A stretch of DNA of 15,991 bases, from assembly GCF_003243515.1 (NCBI RefSeq), contig NZ_QFRA01000038.1, positions 1-15,991 of the forward strand. The letters are read 5' to 3'. A program made the translations under genes and the position numbers. This DNA comes from Corynebacterium kroppenstedtii (lineage in GTDB: Bacteria > Actinomycetota > Actinomycetes > Mycobacteriales > Mycobacteriaceae). Shown in pieces: positions 14,465 through 15,991 of this stretch (its first letter is position 1; every line of letters begins with the position of its first letter). The notes below the pieces were generated by a model. The model was not told the origin of the DNA. It was given only the letters and a program-made list of their open reading frames with translations, and searched no databases.

Positions 14465-15172
14465 CTACTCCTGAGAGTCATACTCGGGCGCCGTCGGATC
14501 CCAGTCGTCAAATCCGCGGCTTTCTAAGGCTTCTCCCATTGCTTCGGCACGTCGAATCGAATGGATAATCATCGGCAAAGCGAAGGCACGTAATCCTCGT
14601 GACGATCGAGCACGGCGAGCTTCAATGACCACGCGGATATTTTCCATCTGAAGAGGTATCAGGCGAATAGTGATGGCAATGGCCACGCTTATTGCGTTCA
14701 CAGGGACGTGAAAACGCGCAAGGGGGCGGAGGGCTCGGTCGAGCGACTCGATCATGTCGCCGATGCGCGTTGTCAGAGTCAAAATTAATGCCAGAGCTAC
14801 GCTGACCAACAATGATGTGGCCAGTGACAGAGCCGACCACCATCCCGCGCTCCAGGCCTGAAATACGGTAATGAATGCAAGAACAGGGATCGCGGGCAAT
14901 AGCTGCGATGCTGCGACGCTGAGTGGTATGTGGGCGAGGGCAAAAATACCGACGGTCACGAGGATTTCAATTCCGAGAATCGCTAGGCCGAGTGTGGTGA
15001 CGTGGCTACCTATCGTCCGTGACAGGACTGTGATAACCACCACCATCACCATGATGAACACAATCTTCGTGGTGGGTTTGAGCCGGTGGACGACGGTATT
15101 TTTATCAACATAGTGGCCGAGAGGCATAGTCAACCACTGTCGGGGAGTACGAAAATTACTCTTGTTCTTCAT
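14465..15172 (-). CDS. bioN: Biotin ECF transporter transmembrane subunit (EcfT type), BioN
   Basis: EcfT-type proteins couple ATP hydrolysis by the ATPase to movement of the substrate-binding S component. The 235-residue protein has hydrophobic segments at about 36-52, 58-80, 90-106 and 113-133. A long cytoplasmic coupling region follows, with the EcfT signature motifs EARRARSSRG (184-193) and EALESRGF (214-221), which contact the ATPase. Its start, ATG 15172, lies five bases after the bioM stop. A second in-frame ATG at 15127 (MPLGHYVDKNT) matches where many EcfT proteins begin but has no visible SD. The assignment to biotin rests on the bioY-bioM-bioN order. It is the last gene of the operon and converges on pspA. 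Confidence 0.9.
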   Translation of the reverse strand: MKNKSNFRTPRQWLTMPLGHYVDKNTVVHRLKPTTKIVFIMVMVVVITVLSRTIGSHVTTLGLAILGIEILVTVGIFALAHIPLSVAASQLLPAIPVLAFITVFQAWSAGWWSALSLATSLLVSVALALILTLTTRIGDMIESLDRALRPLARFHVPVNAISVAIAITIRLIPLQMENIRVVIEARRARSSRGLRAFALPMIIHSIRRAEAMGEALESRGFDDWDPTAPEYDSQE

Positions 15173-15177
15173 TTTTG

Positions 15178-15906
15178 TCAGGCTTGATCCCTAGCGCGCA
15201 TTGCTTCCTCGTATGTTCGACACACCTCATTCGCGGGCCCATCCGCCCGTATATGCCCACCGTTGATCCAGAGTGCCCGGTCGTAATCGGACACAAAATC
15301 TAAATCGTGGGTAGCGACGATTAACTGTTGGGGGAGGCTATCGAACAAGCGTCCAAGTTTGAGCCTGTTGGATAGATCAAGAAGCGTTGTTGGTTCGTCG
15401 GCAATAATGGTGAGTGGTTGCCCGATGAGCACCGCAGCCAGTGCCAGCATTTGCTTTTCGCCACCGGATAAACGATACGGCGATGCCTGCGCACGTTTAT
15501 CCAATCCAAACCGGCTGAGCATCGCCATGACACGATCGTTCTTTTCACTACGAGAAAGGCGATGACCATCTACGCGTATGTTTCGTAGAGAAAATTCGAT
15601 ATCTTCATACACTGTTGGCATCAGTATTTGATTTTCAGCGTCGGAGAAAACAAACCCCACCTTTTTTCTGACATCGCGGCCGTCGGTCTGGGGATTGAGA
15701 CCATGAACGGTGACTGTTCCGCTATCTGGCGTTCCCAACCCGTTAATCATGCGCACGAAGGTGGATTTTCCGGATCCATTTGCTCCGATAATGGCTATTC
15801 GTCGTTCTGAAAGTTCAACGGAGATGTCATTGAGAATTGTGCGTTCATCAAAAGCCACTGTGACATTGTCGAACTGAATAATGGGTGGGGTGACGGATGA
15901 ATTCAT
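15178..15906 (-). CDS. bioM: Biotin ECF transporter ATPase (EcfA type), BioM
   Basis: This cytoplasmic ATPase powers the biotin importer together with BioN and BioY. All ABC ATPase motifs are present in the 242 residues: Walker A GANGSGKST (41-49), Q-loop Q93 in FSDAENQ, signature LSGGEKQ (146-152), Walker B LTIIADEP (165-172) with catalytic E171, D-loop near LLD, and switch H200 in ATHD. The Q-loop sequence FSDAENQ differs from the FQNPDDQ common in many EcfA proteins but keeps the glutamine. The ATG at 15906 overlaps the bioY stop by one base (TAATG), so they are translationally coupled. A single ATPase gene is present, as in dedicated group I ECF systems. Confidence 0.94.
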   Translation of the reverse strand: MNSSVTPPIIQFDNVTVAFDERTILNDISVELSERRIAIIGANGSGKSTFVRMINGLGTPDSGTVTVHGLNPQTDGRDVRKKVGFVFSDAENQILMPTVYEDIEFSLRNIRVDGHRLSRSEKNDRVMAMLSRFGLDKRAQASPYRLSGGEKQMLALAAVLIGQPLTIIADEPTTLLDLSNRLKLGRLFDSLPQQLIVATHDLDFVSDYDRALWINGGHIRADGPANEVCRTYEEAMRARDQA

Positions 15907-15991
15907 TAGCGAGGTTCGGGTAGTAAATGAGGGAAAGTAGCGGCGACTCCTGAAGCAATGAGTCCGACAACAATCATCTTCACAAGGTCGG
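15906..15991 (-). CDS. bioY: Biotin ECF transporter S component BioY (partial, C-terminal end only)
   Basis: The last 27 codons of a minus-strand gene enter at the right edge: DLVKMIVVGLIASGVAATF at its start, then HLLPEPR and a TAA at 15908-15906. The DL(I/V)K-helix-FPxLL pattern matches the C-terminus of BioY, the biotin-binding membrane subunit. The stop overlaps the bioM start by one base. The operon promoter and any BioQ-type operator lie outside the window. The call leans on context as well as this short piece. Confidence 0.8.
   Translation of the reverse strand, partial: DLVKMIVVGLIASGVAATFPHLLPEPR

Overview
The window looks like chromosomal core sequence from a Corynebacterium or a close relative in the Mycobacteriales (moderate G+C). 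The evidence is gene order and protein signatures. The run dapB-thyX-dapA-rnj-ftsK-terC-pgsA-cinA-clgR-pspA matches the order I recall for C. glutamicum. The clgR-pspA pair matches the mycobacterial Psp locus, and DapA looks very close to the 301-residue corynebacterial enzyme. The species cannot be fixed from sequence alone.

Layout. Positions 1-1424 (minus strand) hold two permease genes of a dipeptide/oligopeptide-type ABC importer. The upstream one (dppB-like) is split by a single-base frameshift in a five-base homopolymer. The downstream one (dppC-like) runs off the left edge. A gap of about 290 bases with a 17-bp dyad separates them from the divergent plus-strand block. Positions 1732-6358 form a tight operon: dapB and dapA (lysine/diaminopimelate synthesis), thyX (thymidylate) and rnj (RNase J with a long disordered N-terminus). 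It ends in a clear intrinsic terminator. ftsK (6515-10138) encodes the DNA translocase for division and chromosome segregation.

The 344-base gap after ftsK is best read as a yybP-ykoY-type manganese riboswitch leader for terC (10483-11505). One segment, 10447-10453, can pair either with the aptamer's 5' strand or with the terC ribosome binding site, which suggests a translational ON switch. Then come pgsA (phospholipid synthesis), cinA/pncC (NMN deamidase type), clgR (XRE-type regulator of Clp proteases) and pspA (membrane-stress protein), closed by a strong terminator at 14423-14458. Convergent on the minus strand lie the biotin ECF transporter genes: bioY (C-terminal end only), bioM (ATPase) and bioN (transmembrane coupling subunit).

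Most of the window is conserved housekeeping sequence; I see no new multi-gene defence or mobile system. The items most worth a second look are the riboswitch with its competing hairpins, the homopolymer frameshift in the peptide permease, the unexplained dyad upstream of dapB, and a hairpin placed inside the predicted dapA promoter spacer.
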